Shown piece after piece: positions 47,911 through 61,258 of a stretch of 64,000 nt of DNA. The notes under the pieces were generated by a model that searched no databases, was not told the DNA's origin, and saw only the letters and a program-made list of their open reading frames with translations. Numbering within the stretch: the stretch's first letter is position 1; each line of letters starts with the position of its first letter. Made by a program: the position numbers and the translations under genes. The stretch spans positions 7,942,001 through 8,006,000 of the forward strand of contig NC_037651.1 of assembly GCF_003254395.2 (NCBI RefSeq), in the 5' to 3' direction. The DNA is from Apis mellifera. Taxonomy: Eukaryota > Arthropoda > Insecta > Hymenoptera > Apidae.

Positions 47911-50900
47911 ATTGACTTTTTGATGTATTCCAAATTAATTCTCGATTCGGGCATATTATAGATCCTATATCTTTTTTTCTTTCCACTCGCGGCGAGAGAG
48001 AAAGAGATTATCGAGATGTTAAATTAATCGTAGAAACGATTCCTTGAAAAAAAAGAAGAAATATTGTCCGATTAATAGCGCGATTAATTTTGATCGGTGC
48101 AACGTTTCAACGGAGTCTCGCCTAAAAGAGTGACAATTGCGGGAAATCGATGAAATATGCAGAGACAAACGCTGGATTAATCGTGCGATGGTCGGCGGTG
48201 AAAAATAGGGCGAGCAACGGTGGCGAATTAAAGCAGAGGCGCGGGTGTGAAACTTGGACGATAACGCGAAATCGATCGAGTTTATGGGAGGGAGAGAAAC
48301 GGAGGGAATATGAATGAACAAAAGTGAAAAATCGTTTCTCTCTCTCTCTCTCTCGCCGTCAATGATTTTTTTCTTTTTACGGACACGAAACGATTACCAT
48401 CGATCAGAAGTTCTTTCGAATAAATGCGACCGATAAAACCGATCCTTCTCGTGGTATTCGCCATTTAACGAGCAAGTAAAAAAGAATAATGGAATAATGA
48501 TCGAATAACACTTTTTAACACGTATGATTAAAAATTCTTCGTTTCGTTTCGTTCCAAGATAAAGGAATGTATCTATATATACGTTTGAAAAAAAACATTG
48601 CAATTACACGGTTCGTTTCCTATATTAATCGAGCGATTTTCATTTAGTTGGCATGCAAAAAACGATCTCGACAAAAACGAATCTAAAAAGCAGTTTCTAA
48701 ACCGGCGCGGAGGGAGAGAGAGAAGCATTATTTTGTTACAGGAGGAATTAAATTGATCGCAGAAACGCAACGGAAAAATTTAAATATAAATTTCCTTTGA
48801 AATTTGCGAAGGGAGCGGTAAAAAATAAAACAAAAAAAAAAGAAAAAAAAGAGGGAACGTGAATTCAATTAGCGTGGAACGAATCGAGAGAAAAAGATGA
48901 TCAAACAATCGCGGGGAATACGTGGATGGATGGAACAGGTGAAAAAGATAAGTAGGCTGCCCGCCAAGCAATAGAGAACGCATTACGAGCCGCGTATTTT
49001 TCCCCGGGATATCGCGCGGAACAAGATTATCCGTGTCCTTTGTCGCTAACTACCTCGAAACATCGAAGTGAATACGAACGGTGATAACGAGTGATTACGC
49101 TTACCCTATATTACCTCATAAATATTCCGTCAGTATCATTTAGACGGCTCCTCCGCCGTTTACCCTCGTCCAAGATTATATAGCTTTTAGAGAAATTTGA
49201 ACATGAATAAATCTGGGAAATAGCCTCGTTTTTTTTCTCTTTGCAAAAGAAACTCGAAGCGTTTAGAAATGGAAACGCGATCTCTAATTTCTCCTCCTCG
49301 TTTTCCCTCGTCCGGGAAATATCCCAATTAGAATAATTTAACTGGACACGAAGATAAAAAAGATAAAAAGCGCGTTCCTCGGATTGTTGCTCGTCCACTG
49401 CGCGTTGATGCGCCCCTGTTACTTTGTTACAACGATTTTATTACTATATTGCACAATTCCCAATCTTGCACACAGTAATACATCGTTTACCGTGATACGA
49501 TCTGACGTATCAATTAATATATTAATCGATCGAGGTGGATGAAAATTAAGAAAAGTAAACGCGAGCCAGTCTTTCTCGATTCAAAATTTCGATATATCTC
49601 TTTTGCTTTGGGAACAATTACATCCGTTTCTTCATTTCCACCGTCGTTTAGCTAATTTTTTAATTTTAAAAAAATTAACGCGATGATTTCTGCGTCAGCA
49701 GCGGAAGAACGCGGGATAAAAACAAGAGTGGAGGGGTAAGGATGGTATAATCGATAGGACGATAAATGGAAACATAGTTGGAAATAATTTATACATCGCG
49801 ACGCGGCGCGATCGGCCAGATTATATCCTCCTCCTCCTCCTCCCCCTTTTCATGCGAGCGAATATTAATCACGAATGAAAACATTTGCCTGTAAATTTGC
49901 CGCGTTACTTGTGCCCTATTAATTTCTGATTAATCGGACACCGGCCATAGACGACGCGGCTCTCCACCGCCCACCCTCGTTGTCATCGCTTCCGCCCCAT
50001 TTTATCGGGGCCATAGCCGCCCAAAAAACCACCACCACCACCACCGTCGCTACCCTTGTTCCGAGCCAGCCAAATTGCTATTCCGCGTACACGTGAAAGC
50101 AAATTTGTTGATCGTCGACGGAAATTAAAAAAAGGTACACCTTCGAATAATAAATAAATTTTTTGAACATCTTAAATGAGATGCGCTGATCGAAATGGAT
50201 TAATCTCGGGAAAATGAATCGAGGATAGCGTTGAGATGTTTGTCAAAAAAGGAGCGAAAGTAGGAAAAATAGGAAGATAGTTTCCATGCTTTTCGATCTG
50301 TCGATAGTGTTACCTGTTGGAGGTTATAGGAAAGATCCAAATAACGCTATCCAAAGATAATTCTATTTAATTATTCAACGAAACGGAATAATTTATTCGT
50401 TGGATTAATACGCAATGTTACGTTAATCGAGCAACAACACTCGGTTTCCTCGGCTCCTCCTCGAAACGCTAAGATTCGCACTCTTTTGCACTTTCCTCGT
50501 CGAAAGTTTCCAGTAGTTGTTTCCAGGGCGAGACGATCGAAGGGAAAGAAAAATCCCCGAGGCGTTGCGCTTTGGGGACTCGCCAATTGTCTTGTTAAAC
50601 GCGCGACTAGGGATAAAGAAAGCATAACGAAGCACGAGCTACCAAGTCGGGCAACGAACACAACGGAGAGGAAAGTTATGGCTACGGGTCGAAATCGCGT
50701 AAAATCCTTGCCGTGGAACGACCGTCATGGAATAATTGCGTTGACGAGGATGTACCAGTCTTGTCTTGAACGAGGACATAAAAAATTTAACGACCATCGC
50801 GTGGAAATTATTTAAAAAGGAGCTATTTTTTTCGAGATTGGTCTCGCTTTTTTCTTTTTCTCTCTTCTTCTCTACTTTGTCATTACGTTAATTATCTCTG

Positions 50901-52694
50901 CGTTTACGCTCATTTAATAATTGAACGCGCTGTAATCGCGTGTAATATAAAACGAAATATATAAATAATTCAATCGTGTTAATAGCAGACGAGTTCGATC
51001 GCGCGGTTTTAAAATAAATTGGAATCAATGTTAAATAGAGTTGATGGAGTTATGACTATTTCTAAATCTATAGTTTCGAATAGTAGAGGGTAAATGAGAG
51101 AAATCCGGTGATTGATGTGTCGCAGGAAGAATTCGTAACACCCACGTATCTATCAACGTACATAAGTCCTTCTAAGAATTTAATTCCGGCTCATCGTGGT
51201 CAATGACACGATAACCGTTTAGAATGAAAAAGAGAGACGTCTTTGGTCAAATTGTGCGACACGAAGACAATTCTATCTTACGATCGTGAAAACTATTTTA
51301 AAGTTTTAATTAATATTTTTAAAAAAAAAAAAGAATTAATCTCTCTTTTTTCGTTCGACTATAAATATTTAATCGTTCGTGGAGCTCGTAAATTTTAGAA
51401 GAGGACGAAAGTAAACTCGATCGAGCTCAACAACTAATTTCAAGTAATCTGGTATATATTACTATCTATTTTCGTCAGAGAAGTGAAACCGGATACCGAT
51501 TTTCGCGAAATTTTGTGGCCAATAGCGTTCTTATATCGCGAGAATAGTAGTCGTAATAGTGGCTCAACGCGAGTTCATCGCGACACCGATTCTACTTGTT
51601 CCCGCAAGATTCCTTTCTACTGCGCGAAATTGAATTTTACGTTCGTTACATATATATATCACCACCAGAGAAACACCTATTAAAATGCAATGGAAATTCA
51701 AACATTGTTTGCTTAATTACCAAATTTTCTTTCTTTTTCCGCTTCCTGCAATATGCCTTTCCAAATTACTGAAATATCATTCCTTCTTCCATATATTATT
51801 TCTTCTATTTCATCATTGCGCTTTTTAACTTTTTTCTCTACTTTTTGAAATTCTTTTCATTGCTAAAATTTCCTCATTCCTACAATTCTACCCGTTTTTC
51901 ACGTGGTAGAATTACTGGTGAACAGGATTGCGAAAGAATAAATTCCAAGTTTGGAAACATCCAAGAATAGTGTATACGTATAAAGACTTCTGAAGAAAGT
52001 AACCAGTGACCTGACCATAAGAAAAGTGAAGACCGTTCAAGATAAATTTACTTAACAAAGGGACTGACTATTATATTATGTATACTCTATACTTTCTCTC
52101 TCTCTTTCTCTTGTAACAACAAAGAGATACAGATTTTTCGAACGCTTTGGCAAACGAAGAAAAATTGAAGGAGAAAACTGAACTCGAATCCACGTTAAAA
52201 AACACGTACACCCATCCTTTCATCAGTCCCCGAGGACAGGTGATTGACTCGGAATAGCATTAAATTACCCGCTGGTGTTCCTCGCTAACTTTTCACTCGA
52301 GTCAACTACGCTTTAATGGGTATATTTGAGCAAAAATACTATGTTCCCTCGCCATTTCAGATTCTAACTCGCTACGATATAGAGTACAAGCCTACTATAT
52401 TGCAAATTTTGCACGTTTTACTTTCGTGGCCATGTACGGAGACGAGTTGCAACCGAGTTCGATCAGCCTCAAAGTGGTCGATTTACGATCACCGTTTTCG
52501 ATGGTCGGGCGCGTGTTTTACGACGCCCCGTCGTGCTTTCTACCTTGCTTCGCTCGACGCCCGAGTTAAAAGCGCTCGCCGCAATTAGTCATCCTCCGCG
52601 ACATCGGTAAAACGCGATTGTTCCGAAGAGCGTGCATGCATCGTTCCATAGAGTTGCGAAATAAGATGAATCATCGATCGAAAATAAATTATGA
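47911..52694. other. Non-coding intronic stretch
   Basis: AT-rich with A/T runs and a (CT)n tract near 48337-48354. A (CCA)n tract lies near 50.03-50.05 kb in a CpG-rich patch. A donor-like CCAACAG|GTAACA on the minus strand at about 50312 lacks a convincing exon. Nothing gene-like seen. Confidence 0.5.
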
Positions 52695-53540
52695 AAACGA
52701 GCTTTCCACGTCTTCTTCGTTTTAACCACGTCGATCGTTCTCCAAGAAGATCGTCCCCAAGATCCTGTTCACCGAGAAATTGGCTGGCATTTGACTTTCA
52801 TTAATGTGAAAAAAGGGGACGGAATAAAAAGGGCGAATATCGATGACTTTGAAATTCCAGCACCGGTAATAACGGTTGGCCGGGTGTCGGCGCGTGGCGT
52901 TTATTCGGCCGATCGCTTTCGCAGCGAGGCAAAAGAGGCAAGAGAGAGTTTACTCCATGTCAACACGAGGGGAGGCTTCCTCTCCTCCGTGAGAGGAGAG
53001 GCAAAAGTGAATTCTGAAAAATTGACGAACCGATTTCGATAAAAGATCTCTTTGTCCGCTCCATTGACTCCATTCTTCTCCAACGAGAGATTAATTGGCG
53101 GCGAGAAGAAGAAGAAGAAGGAATCTTGTTTGGAGAAGATTCGAGTGGATCGTCTCTCGACCGGGTTCGCCATCTCTCGTCCGTTTCGTCGATTACCGCT
53201 AGAGAGAGAACGATCGAGAAGGCCGTTTATTAATATATCTCGACAAAGAGGAGCGTTATCTCCGCGAGAGAGGCGAGAGAGGCGCGCTTATCAATCCGCG
53301 GGTTCGACGGAAAAATCGCGACGTGCAGCGATAATATTTAATCCCGCGTTAAATATTGACGCCGATACGTGGCAAGAAGGAACGTTCAACCGCAGAAGCG
53401 GAATCGTCCGAGTCGCGGTTATTCCAACACGAGCGAACGATCATCAACCGACCGATCTCGTGACTCAAAACCCGACTATTTTCACCATCGATGCCATCCG
53501 AGATGAGCGGCCGATTATTCGTAACTGGGTGGGTGTTTGA
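52695..53540 (+). other. Long plus-strand reading frame broken by one stop, no ATG
   Basis: One frame is open for 282 codons except for a single TAA at 53040-53042, and has no ATG. Parts read like protein (GIKRANIDDFEIPAPVITVG; NIDADTWQEGTFNRRSG), but no family is recognised. The frame starts and ends in GC-rich sequence with few stops. It may be a decayed coding segment or a composition effect. Confidence 0.18.
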
Positions 53541-55497
53541 AAATCCATCCGAGTGGCAAACCGAGTTATTTTATCGCCGCTTGGATTTCAACGAAAATAT
53601 TATTTCATCGCTCCGTGTCGCAACGAATTGCGATTGCATTACGGAATTACAGAAAAGCGTTGCTACTTAACCGGTTCGTGTTATCCAATTTACGGTTTTA
53701 TGAAATAATAACGAGGAAGCGAAAAACGAAAAGATGGAAACGCCGCGAATTTATACATAAATTATCGAGGGATTTTAATTCGAGGAAAAGAGAGTTAAAA
53801 TTTGAGAAAGGGAAAATTCGCTTCCTCCTTTTCACGAATTGGATGAAAAAGAAAAAAAATAGAGATTCGAAGATTCTCGGTATCGGGGGAATTTTACGAT
53901 TTTTTCTTTTTTTTAATTAGTTTCTATTAAAATTCGAATAAAAGATACAAGGGCGAACGAGACAAAAGAGATTTACGATTTTCCGGCGGCACGCAACTCC
54001 CATTTAACAGGGGAAAATGAAATTTTAAGGCCGACCACGGAATTAATTAAACGGCATCGCATAACGTGCCCGCCAATCAAAAATTTCGCGTTCTTGCAAC
54101 GTGTTACGTATCCATCTTTCATTCCGCAGATGATCGACGAGCAATCATGATTCAACCGTTTCTTCCGATCGAAAATTTAAATATATATATATATTCGTCT
54201 TCGTTCGGCAAACGAGACAACAAGATAACAACAAGTAGATTTGAAAATATGAAATCGAAATCAATTATTTCCAGTAAGGAGTTTCCATTCGATGATTTAG
54301 ATTCGACAAATTAATTTTAAAAAAATTACATATATTCTTTTTCGATTGAAATTGAAAATAAAATCGAACAAAACTATCCACTCTGATTCTTACACTCAAA
54401 TCAGTGAAATTCGCCTTGAAATAATTCCAAAAATAAGAAATTTCCCTTCCAATTTTAATTTCACGAAGTGCGAGCAACTGGAAAGATACAAACCGATCCC
54501 GATAAACCCTGTCCAAATATTGACTCGTTCTAATCCGTCTTATCATTGTTCCGTGATTTCGTCGGAGACAAAAAAGAAAAACAACACTCTCGATTGGAGA
54601 AAAGCGTGGAAAATTTCGATCGAACGAAATTGTTCCCCGTGCCGTTAATATTCCTTTTCCTTCTGGCATCGAGTTGTAACCAGGTTACAACCAGCTTTTA
54701 GCTGCGACAGTTTCGAGAGGCGGACGAGATTTTCCGATCGGGCGACGCCGAAGTGAAAGGTAATCGAGAAAAAGGTAACGAGTTTCTTTGCCGGGCCGGC
54801 TGATAAAGAGCGCGAGATCGGCGATAAAACTCGTTCAACGCGCGATTTTACTCGTCGTTCCACAAATTAAGTCGACCAAAATCTTTCCGATAAGATGAAA
54901 CCTCGTGAAGGGGAAAAAAAAAAGAAATACAAAGTTTGGAATCCGTGGAGGGGAATGGCCGAGCTTAATCGAACGAGAAATCGATAGAAGAGTGATAAAA
55001 ATGTTATCCTATTTGGACACGTGTGTTTATCTTTGCCTTTTTAACGAACCCTTTCCTATCAAGTTTCCTCCATCTGTTTCCACGTCGCTTGTATCGAAAT
55101 TCACCTGTAATTCGAATCGTCGAATACATCTGATATCTCTTTTTTTTTTTTTCGATAAAAACGCTTTCGTCCAAAAGCGTTGTGTTTGAAGAAAGAACCG
55201 TTTGTCTGCTCGCTCGATTTACGCCGGCCGAATCCGGGGAGATTAAATTATACCGTCCCCGGTATTTGGAATATTTCCCTCGTTATCTAACTCGCCTACT
55301 CGTTTCCTAAAGATTTACGAACCCGCTCGCGACTTAACTCCGTTTTGCGAATCGCTACACGTTGCGATACGACTACTCCTTCATTCCACCGATTTCCACG
55401 AAAATTGCGGCGCCATTATCGCCTTCGTTGATTTTTCTCTCCTTTAAGTAACAACTTTCCATCATAAATCACGGAGGAGGAAGGAAACTTAAGTCAC
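53541..55497. other. Non-coding stretch
   Basis: A 127-codon plus frame (53537-53920, no ATG start) is Lys/Arg/Phe-rich and unsupported. The rest is AT-rich with a (TA)n tract near 54182-54194. Confidence 0.5.
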
Positions 55498-56045
55498 ACC
55501 TGAAGATATAACAATTTTTCATCTCCTTGGTCGATGACGGTGTTGACAAATAAGAGGAGAGGGACAGAAGCAGAAGCTCGATATCGTATCCGTGTTGGGG
55601 CGATAATAACGGAATGAAACTCTTCGCTATCTTCGCTCCGTTTGAGCGGATACCGTTGCATTGCGAGCAATCTTGTTTTTTTTTTCAACTCGCAATTACC
55701 AGACCCATTGTTTCGAAACTCTAATCTCAAAGTCGCACACGCGGATCTCCCCGTGTAATAAAAAACATTTGCGCAAAAATTCTCATTCTCGCGATTGCTA
55801 TTCGCGACCAATCTCCACAAACGTTCTTCGAAATTAATTTCTCTACATTTGTAGAGAGACAAAATCTCTTCGAGACAAAAGAGCGTATATGTTAGGAGAG
55901 ATAGAGTGTCGTTGGGTAGAGAGGAATTCTTAAGGTGAGGCAGAAATTCTGGAGGAAATGGTTCAAGTTCGAGGGAATAAATTGATTGAATATCCTCCCG
56001 ATTGGATGACGCGGCCATTCCTTGATCGTATCTCGGGCTGTCCAT
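55498..56045 (-). other. Candidate minus-strand coding exon, 182 codons from ATG
   Basis: ATG at 56045 opens MDSPRYDQGMAASSNREDIQ and continues through KCREINFEERLWRLVANSNR to LLYLQ, where CTTCAG|GTGTGA gives a possible donor in phase 0 (G near 55497). The length is notable for AT-rich sequence, and the residue mix is balanced rather than repeat-like. Against it: weak donor, no recognised domain, no partner exon. If real it could be an alternative first coding exon of the minus-strand gene or a nested gene. Confidence 0.25.
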
Positions 56046-56211
56046 CGACAGGGGACCGATATTAAAACGAGGAGGGGAGAAAAGAATCAGGGTGTTTTGA
56101 ATATCCGCGAGAAATCGTGACGAAAAGATATTATCCGTGTTGATTTTATTTTTGTGTATATTGAAATTACTTTTATTCCATCATCATTGACGACAAACTG
56201 GGATGGGAAAA
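56046..56211. other. Short spacer before the higher-order array
   Basis: AT-rich, no features. Confidence 0.5.
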
Positions 56212-57540
56212 GATCGAAGAGAGAGAAAGAGGAGAAATCGTTCGAACCGATGCTTCGAGGATCTTAACTGCAATTATTATCTTTGATGAATTAATTATAA
56301 GTATGTACAAGTAAATAAGAGAGAAATATATTATATACACTTTGTGGGATTCGAAGAGAAAGATATATTTTTTCTCCCATGGTTTTTAAAATTGAAAATT
56401 GATCGAAGAGGGAGAAAGAGGAGAAATCGTTCGAATCGATGCTTCGAGGATCGAAGTAATTGCAATTATTACTTTGATGAATTAATTATAAGTATGTACA
56501 AGTAAATAAGAGAGAAATATATTATATACACTTTGTGGGATTCGAAGAGAAAGATACATTTTTTCTCCCATGGTTTTTAAAATTGAAAATTGATCGAAGA
56601 GAGAGAAAGAGGAGAAATCGTTCGAACCGATGCTTCGAGGATCTTAACTGCAATTATTATCTTTGATGAATTAATTATAAGTATGTACAAGTAAATAAGA
56701 GAGAAATATATTATATACACTTTGTGGGATTCGAAGAGAAAGATATATTTTTTCTCCCATGGTTTTTAAAATTGAAAATTGATCGAAGAGGGAGAAAGAG
56801 GAGAAATCGTTCGAATCGATGCTTCGAGGATCGAAGTAATTGCAATTATTACTTTGATGAATTAATTATAAGTATGTACAAGTAAATAAGAGAGAAATAT
56901 ATTATATACACTTTGTGGGATTCGAAGAGAAAGATACATTTTTTCTCCCATGGTTTTTAAAATTGAAAATTGATCGAAGAGAGAGAAAGAGGAGAAATCG
57001 TTCGAATCGATGCTTCGAGGATCTTAACTGCAATTATTATCTTTGATGAATTAATTATAAGTATGTACAAGTAAATAAGAGAGAAATATATTATATACAC
57101 TTTGTGGGATTCGAAGAGAAAGATATATTTTTTCTCCCATGGTTTTTAAAATTGAAAATTGATCGAAGAGGGAGAAAGAGGAGAAATCGTTCGAATCGAT
57201 GCTTCGAGGATCGAAGTAATTGCAATTATTACTTTGATGAATTAATTATAAGTATGTACAAGTAAATAAGAGAGAAATATATTATATACACTTTGTGGGA
57301 TTCGAAGAGAAAGATACATTTTTTTCTCCCATGGTTTTTAAAATTGAAAATTGATCGAAGAGAGAGAAAGAGGAGAAATCGTTCGAATCGATGCTTCGAG
57401 GATAATAATTGCAATTATTACTTTGATGAATTAATTATAAGTATGTACAAGTAAATAAGAGAGAAATATATTATATACACTTTGTGGGATCCGAAGAGAA
57501 AGATATATTTTTTCTCCCATGGTTTTTAAAATTGAAAATG
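56212..57540. repeat. Seven-unit tandem array with dimeric higher-order structure (189 + 191 bp)
   Basis: Units start with GATCGAAGAG at 56212, 56401, 56592, 56781, 56972, 57161 and 57353. Two types alternate. Type A has GAGAGAG, TTAACTGCAATTATTATC and AGATATATT. Type B has GAGGGAG, CGAAGTAATTGCAATTATTAC and AGATACATT. A-to-A and B-to-B spacing is 380-381 bp, and units of the same type are nearly identical, so the 380-bp dimer was duplicated after A and B diverged. The last unit is a hybrid (A-like start, B-like middle, A-like end). Each unit contains CCATGG and GTATGTACAAGTAAATAAGA. Confidence 0.96.
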
Positions 57541-60500
57541 TAAATGGGAATAATTTGAACTCGTAAAATCGATTAGGGAAAAGTTGGGAAAAGTTGAAAG
57601 GGGAAAAGTTTGTTGGGTAGAGAAGTGAGGGAACTCTCGCTCTTTTTACGAGATGTTAAGTCTCTGTAGGTTTATATCCTTTTCTTTCCTCTTTCCCCCT
57701 CCTCTTCTTTTCCCGCGTTAAAACGTTTCACGCTCGATCGTGGAAAATGTAAAACAGATCCCGAATGTCATTCACAAATAAAGAAAGAAAGGGAGAAAGA
57801 GGGGTAGAATTTTCAGAAGAGAGAAAGAGAATTTGAAAGCGAACGCAAAGCGAATAAAAATCGCGTCGTATTTTATTTAAAAAAAAAATCGCTGATCGAG
57901 AACAAATTTAAACCGCTATTTCGTAATCAAAAATTTGCAGAGAGAGGATAAAATCGGGAATAAATTTATCCGAATAACTAATTAGCCGCGTCTGCATTTT
58001 TCACTCCTCCGCTTATAAAGCCACGTTCCAACGATTAACTCTTATCTCGTCCACCTGGCGAGCGATGTTAATAAGGCCAACTTCCCGTATGTAATCCGCG
58101 TAGAATGTGGGCGTGATACGAAACGAGTGGAAAAAAAAAGGAAAGAAAGAAAGAGAGAGAAGGAAAAAGAAACGCGAGGGAAAAAAAAGAATGGAACGAG
58201 GGCGAATCGCCTTCGCCACCATTTTTACGTACGAGTCTTGTTAAAACGTACCTGGCCTAATAAATCGTACATGGAAATAGAAAAAGCGAGATTCGAGGAA
58301 TTAAAATGCAACGAGGGAGAACGAATTAACGCCGACCGGAGGAAAACAAATTCTTAGATTAACGTCTCTTGACTTGACTTTTTCTTCCTCCATCCACGTG
58401 AGAAAGAAAGGAAGAAAGGAAGTAAAGAAGAAAGGAGAGGTGTAAATTTCATTACGCGAGGATCGTTCGTTCCTCTTACATAGCCGCGTACGTTTTGCAT
58501 TTTGAGAGAGGGAAAAAAAGAAGAAGAGAAAGATAAACAAATAAGAAATTCTCTTACGGAGAGAGAGAGAGAGGGGGGGTGAAAAAAATTGAAAGGAATT
58601 TTTCAACGAACAATGGATATTAATCTCGCCTGTTCTTTTTTCCCTCTCGTTTCTCGCGAAACGTCGTTTCCATGTAACTCGCGTAGTAACAGCAGAATTT
58701 CTTTCCTCCTTTTTTCTTTCTTTCCCCTCCCAAGTCCAACACCCGCGTCTCCCCGCGTAAATTTCTTTCGACATCGCGCGGCAAAAGTTCGCAAATTGAT
58801 TTGAAAACCTTGGCGCGGATCCCCTTCGTGCGAAACTTGACAAACTTCCTTCCTCGAGGAACATCTCCCCGCGTTACGAAAGATGGAGAGAGAAACGCGC
58901 TAAGGCGACGAGTAACGACGCGTTTCGCGATTAATAACCGCGAACGGGGACGCGTTTCCTCGATCGAGATTTTTATCCATCTCTCGGCCAAAGGAAGGAG
59001 AGACGAGGATATTCGCGCGTCTCCTCGTTCTCTTTCCCTTCGAGGCAGTTTTCTCAGTTGGAAAAATAAGGAGGGGAAAATTGGGAGGGGGAGAAAGGTT
59101 GGAAGAATAAGTTGGTGGAAAGAAACTCGACGGTTGTTCAATTCGACGAGAGGAAATTCCTGTACGAACCTCGTTTACATCGGCCAAGTTTTCCAATATC
59201 GAGATGAACGGACTTAATACACCTGCAACCACCGAAATATTTCGCGGTGAAGTTGAGGGAGGACGAGGGGAGGAGTTAAGAAGAATGGAGCAACTTTGTC
59301 GCTCGCGAAAAATTGTTGTCGAGCCGCTTCTTCCACTTTCTTTCTTTCAATTTCTCCAGTTTTAGGTGTTTGGAATTTTAAATTTGGACCGACCAATTAA
59401 TTCTCCCTTGTAAAGCACAAATTTACCCTTCCAAGTCCGAGTTTCGAGTCTGGCCATTTGAAAAATTATGCGCGACGAATATTTTAATTATCCAATTCCA
59501 ACGAATTTGAACGGAAATGAAAATTGGGAAAAAAAGAAGGGAAAGGGAAGGAAAAAGAAAAAGTTGTCGGCGATTGCGTCACCGGCACACTAACTATTTA
59601 CGTCTCGATTACGTTTCGAGGAGCAATATGTCTCACTTTCGAAGCGGTGAGGCGCGTATCCTCTTGATTATACTTTATCTCGTCCGCCTACGCCATCGAT
59701 ATTAAGACGAACTGCCGTTGCATCACGTGCACACCTAGCGGATACTCGACACCCGCGCCGTTTCAATCGCTTCGTTCTCCGATCATCCTCCGCGATCTTT
59801 CTTTCCGCGTCATTGTTCCTTAAGGTCGCCTTAAGATCGAAAGGAAAGGAAAAAAGGAAGAGAAAGAGAGAGAGAGAGAAAAGGGAAGAAAAAGGGAGGC
59901 AAAAGTGTACAGTTACATCTCGCGATGTAGTGGTAAGTAGAAGTTTGCTTACAACGTCGATAAAAATTTTCGCACCATCTGCAGAAACGCGATTAACAGA
60001 TTCTGGACGAGGCGAGGAAGTGGACGATAAAAATTTTTACTCGGAGCGTGCCGCTTCGATTATCGTCGCCCCGAACGAGAAATTTTCCCGATAATAAAAG
60101 ACGATACGCGCTGGCGGGATTAAAGGAAAATCTCTGGGCGGGCGGAAAAACAGGCAGGCGGCGTCAGCAGTGTGTAACCGTGATAAAACTATGGAATAGA
60201 CAATAAAATCCACCCTTCCTATCCTATCTATATATAAGAACGATTTTAAGGGAACGATCGGGAAAAAAGAGAGAAATAGAAAGGTCGAGAAGTAGGGGAA
60301 ACCCGATGATTGTTACAGGTCGAGACTAATTGAATATAAATGATCGATGGAATCGTTTTAGCGCGGAGAGGGGAAAAAAGGAAAAGATAAAACAAAGTTG
60401 ATTTTGCCGAGTGTGAAACGTTGGAAAATGTGAGAATTCAGACAGGTGGATCCGATAAGTGGTCGTGTAAATGCAATTTATCGAACATCGTCGGAGACGC

Positions 60501-60730
60501 GTGTGCGAAATCGCGTTGGAAAGGGAAAAGGGAGGGAATGATAGAAAAAGGAAGGGAGAAAAAAGCAAAAGTAAACTCTCGGCGCAAAATTTGTGGAAAA
60601 ATTTAGGGAAGACGAAAGACCTTGATTCACTCGGTTGTACTTGAAACTTGTTAATGTTTAGTAATTAGCGCGGGCGAATAATCATCGACTGTTCGTGATG
60701 CGCCATCCGAACGACAAACGGGGTCTAATT

Positions 60731-60733
<3 letters not shown>
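57541..60733. other. Non-coding stretch, purine/pyrimidine-rich and CpG-rich in parts
   Basis: Strand-skewed patches (58.1-58.7, 59.0-59.1, 59.5, 59.83-59.9 kb) give many open frames on both strands, the longest a 187-codon minus frame from ATG 58864 dominated by Arg/Lys/Glu and Phe/Leu/Ser. None has splice or domain support. Confidence 0.5.

Positions 60734-60784
<51 letters not shown>
60734..60784. repeat. (CT)25 dinucleotide microsatellite
   Basis: About 51 bases of CT, roughly 475 bp downstream of the proposed 5' UTR exon of the minus-strand gene; on that strand it reads (GA)n, the GAGA-type motif. Confidence 0.95.
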
Positions 60785-60787
<3 letters not shown>

Positions 60788-61258
60788 GAGTCTCCATTAT
60801 CCCTCGTTTTACCGAATCGGCGGAAAAATTGGCCTGATTCTCGTTTTTTTCAAAACGTTTCTGCGGGATCATAAGTTGAACGAGCCTGTAATTTTGCCTC
60901 GACATAGATCCAATCTAACATCTCTGCTTATTATTGAAAATTGTATGCACTGAATAAAAAAAAAAAAGAAAAAAGCACGAGAAGTTGATCGATTCTGTAC
61001 GTCTCGATCGAACGGAACAAACAATGAAAAAGTGAATTAGAAGCAAAATCATTCGAATTGGAAAAAATAAAAGAGAGAGAGAGAGAATGAAAAGCATGGA
61101 GCGCAAAAACTGATCGATCGGTCGCTTCGGCTCACGGTTGCTTTCACTTTTATCGCGCGAAAAATCACCCTTCCTCTTCAACTGTGAAAACAACTGCAAA
61201 CAACACCGCGCACACAACACCGAATCAAAAAGCGAAAATAAATTTTCGTGTCGCATAC
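60785..61258. other. Intron start downstream of the 5' exon
   Basis: Begins on the minus strand with GTATGC at 61258. Contains A/T runs only. Confidence 0.5.

Noticed and set aside
58301..58864. 187-codon minus-strand frame from ATG
   Set aside because: Dominated by Arg/Lys/Glu and Phe/Leu/Ser runs from skewed sequence; overlapping frames are open on both strands.
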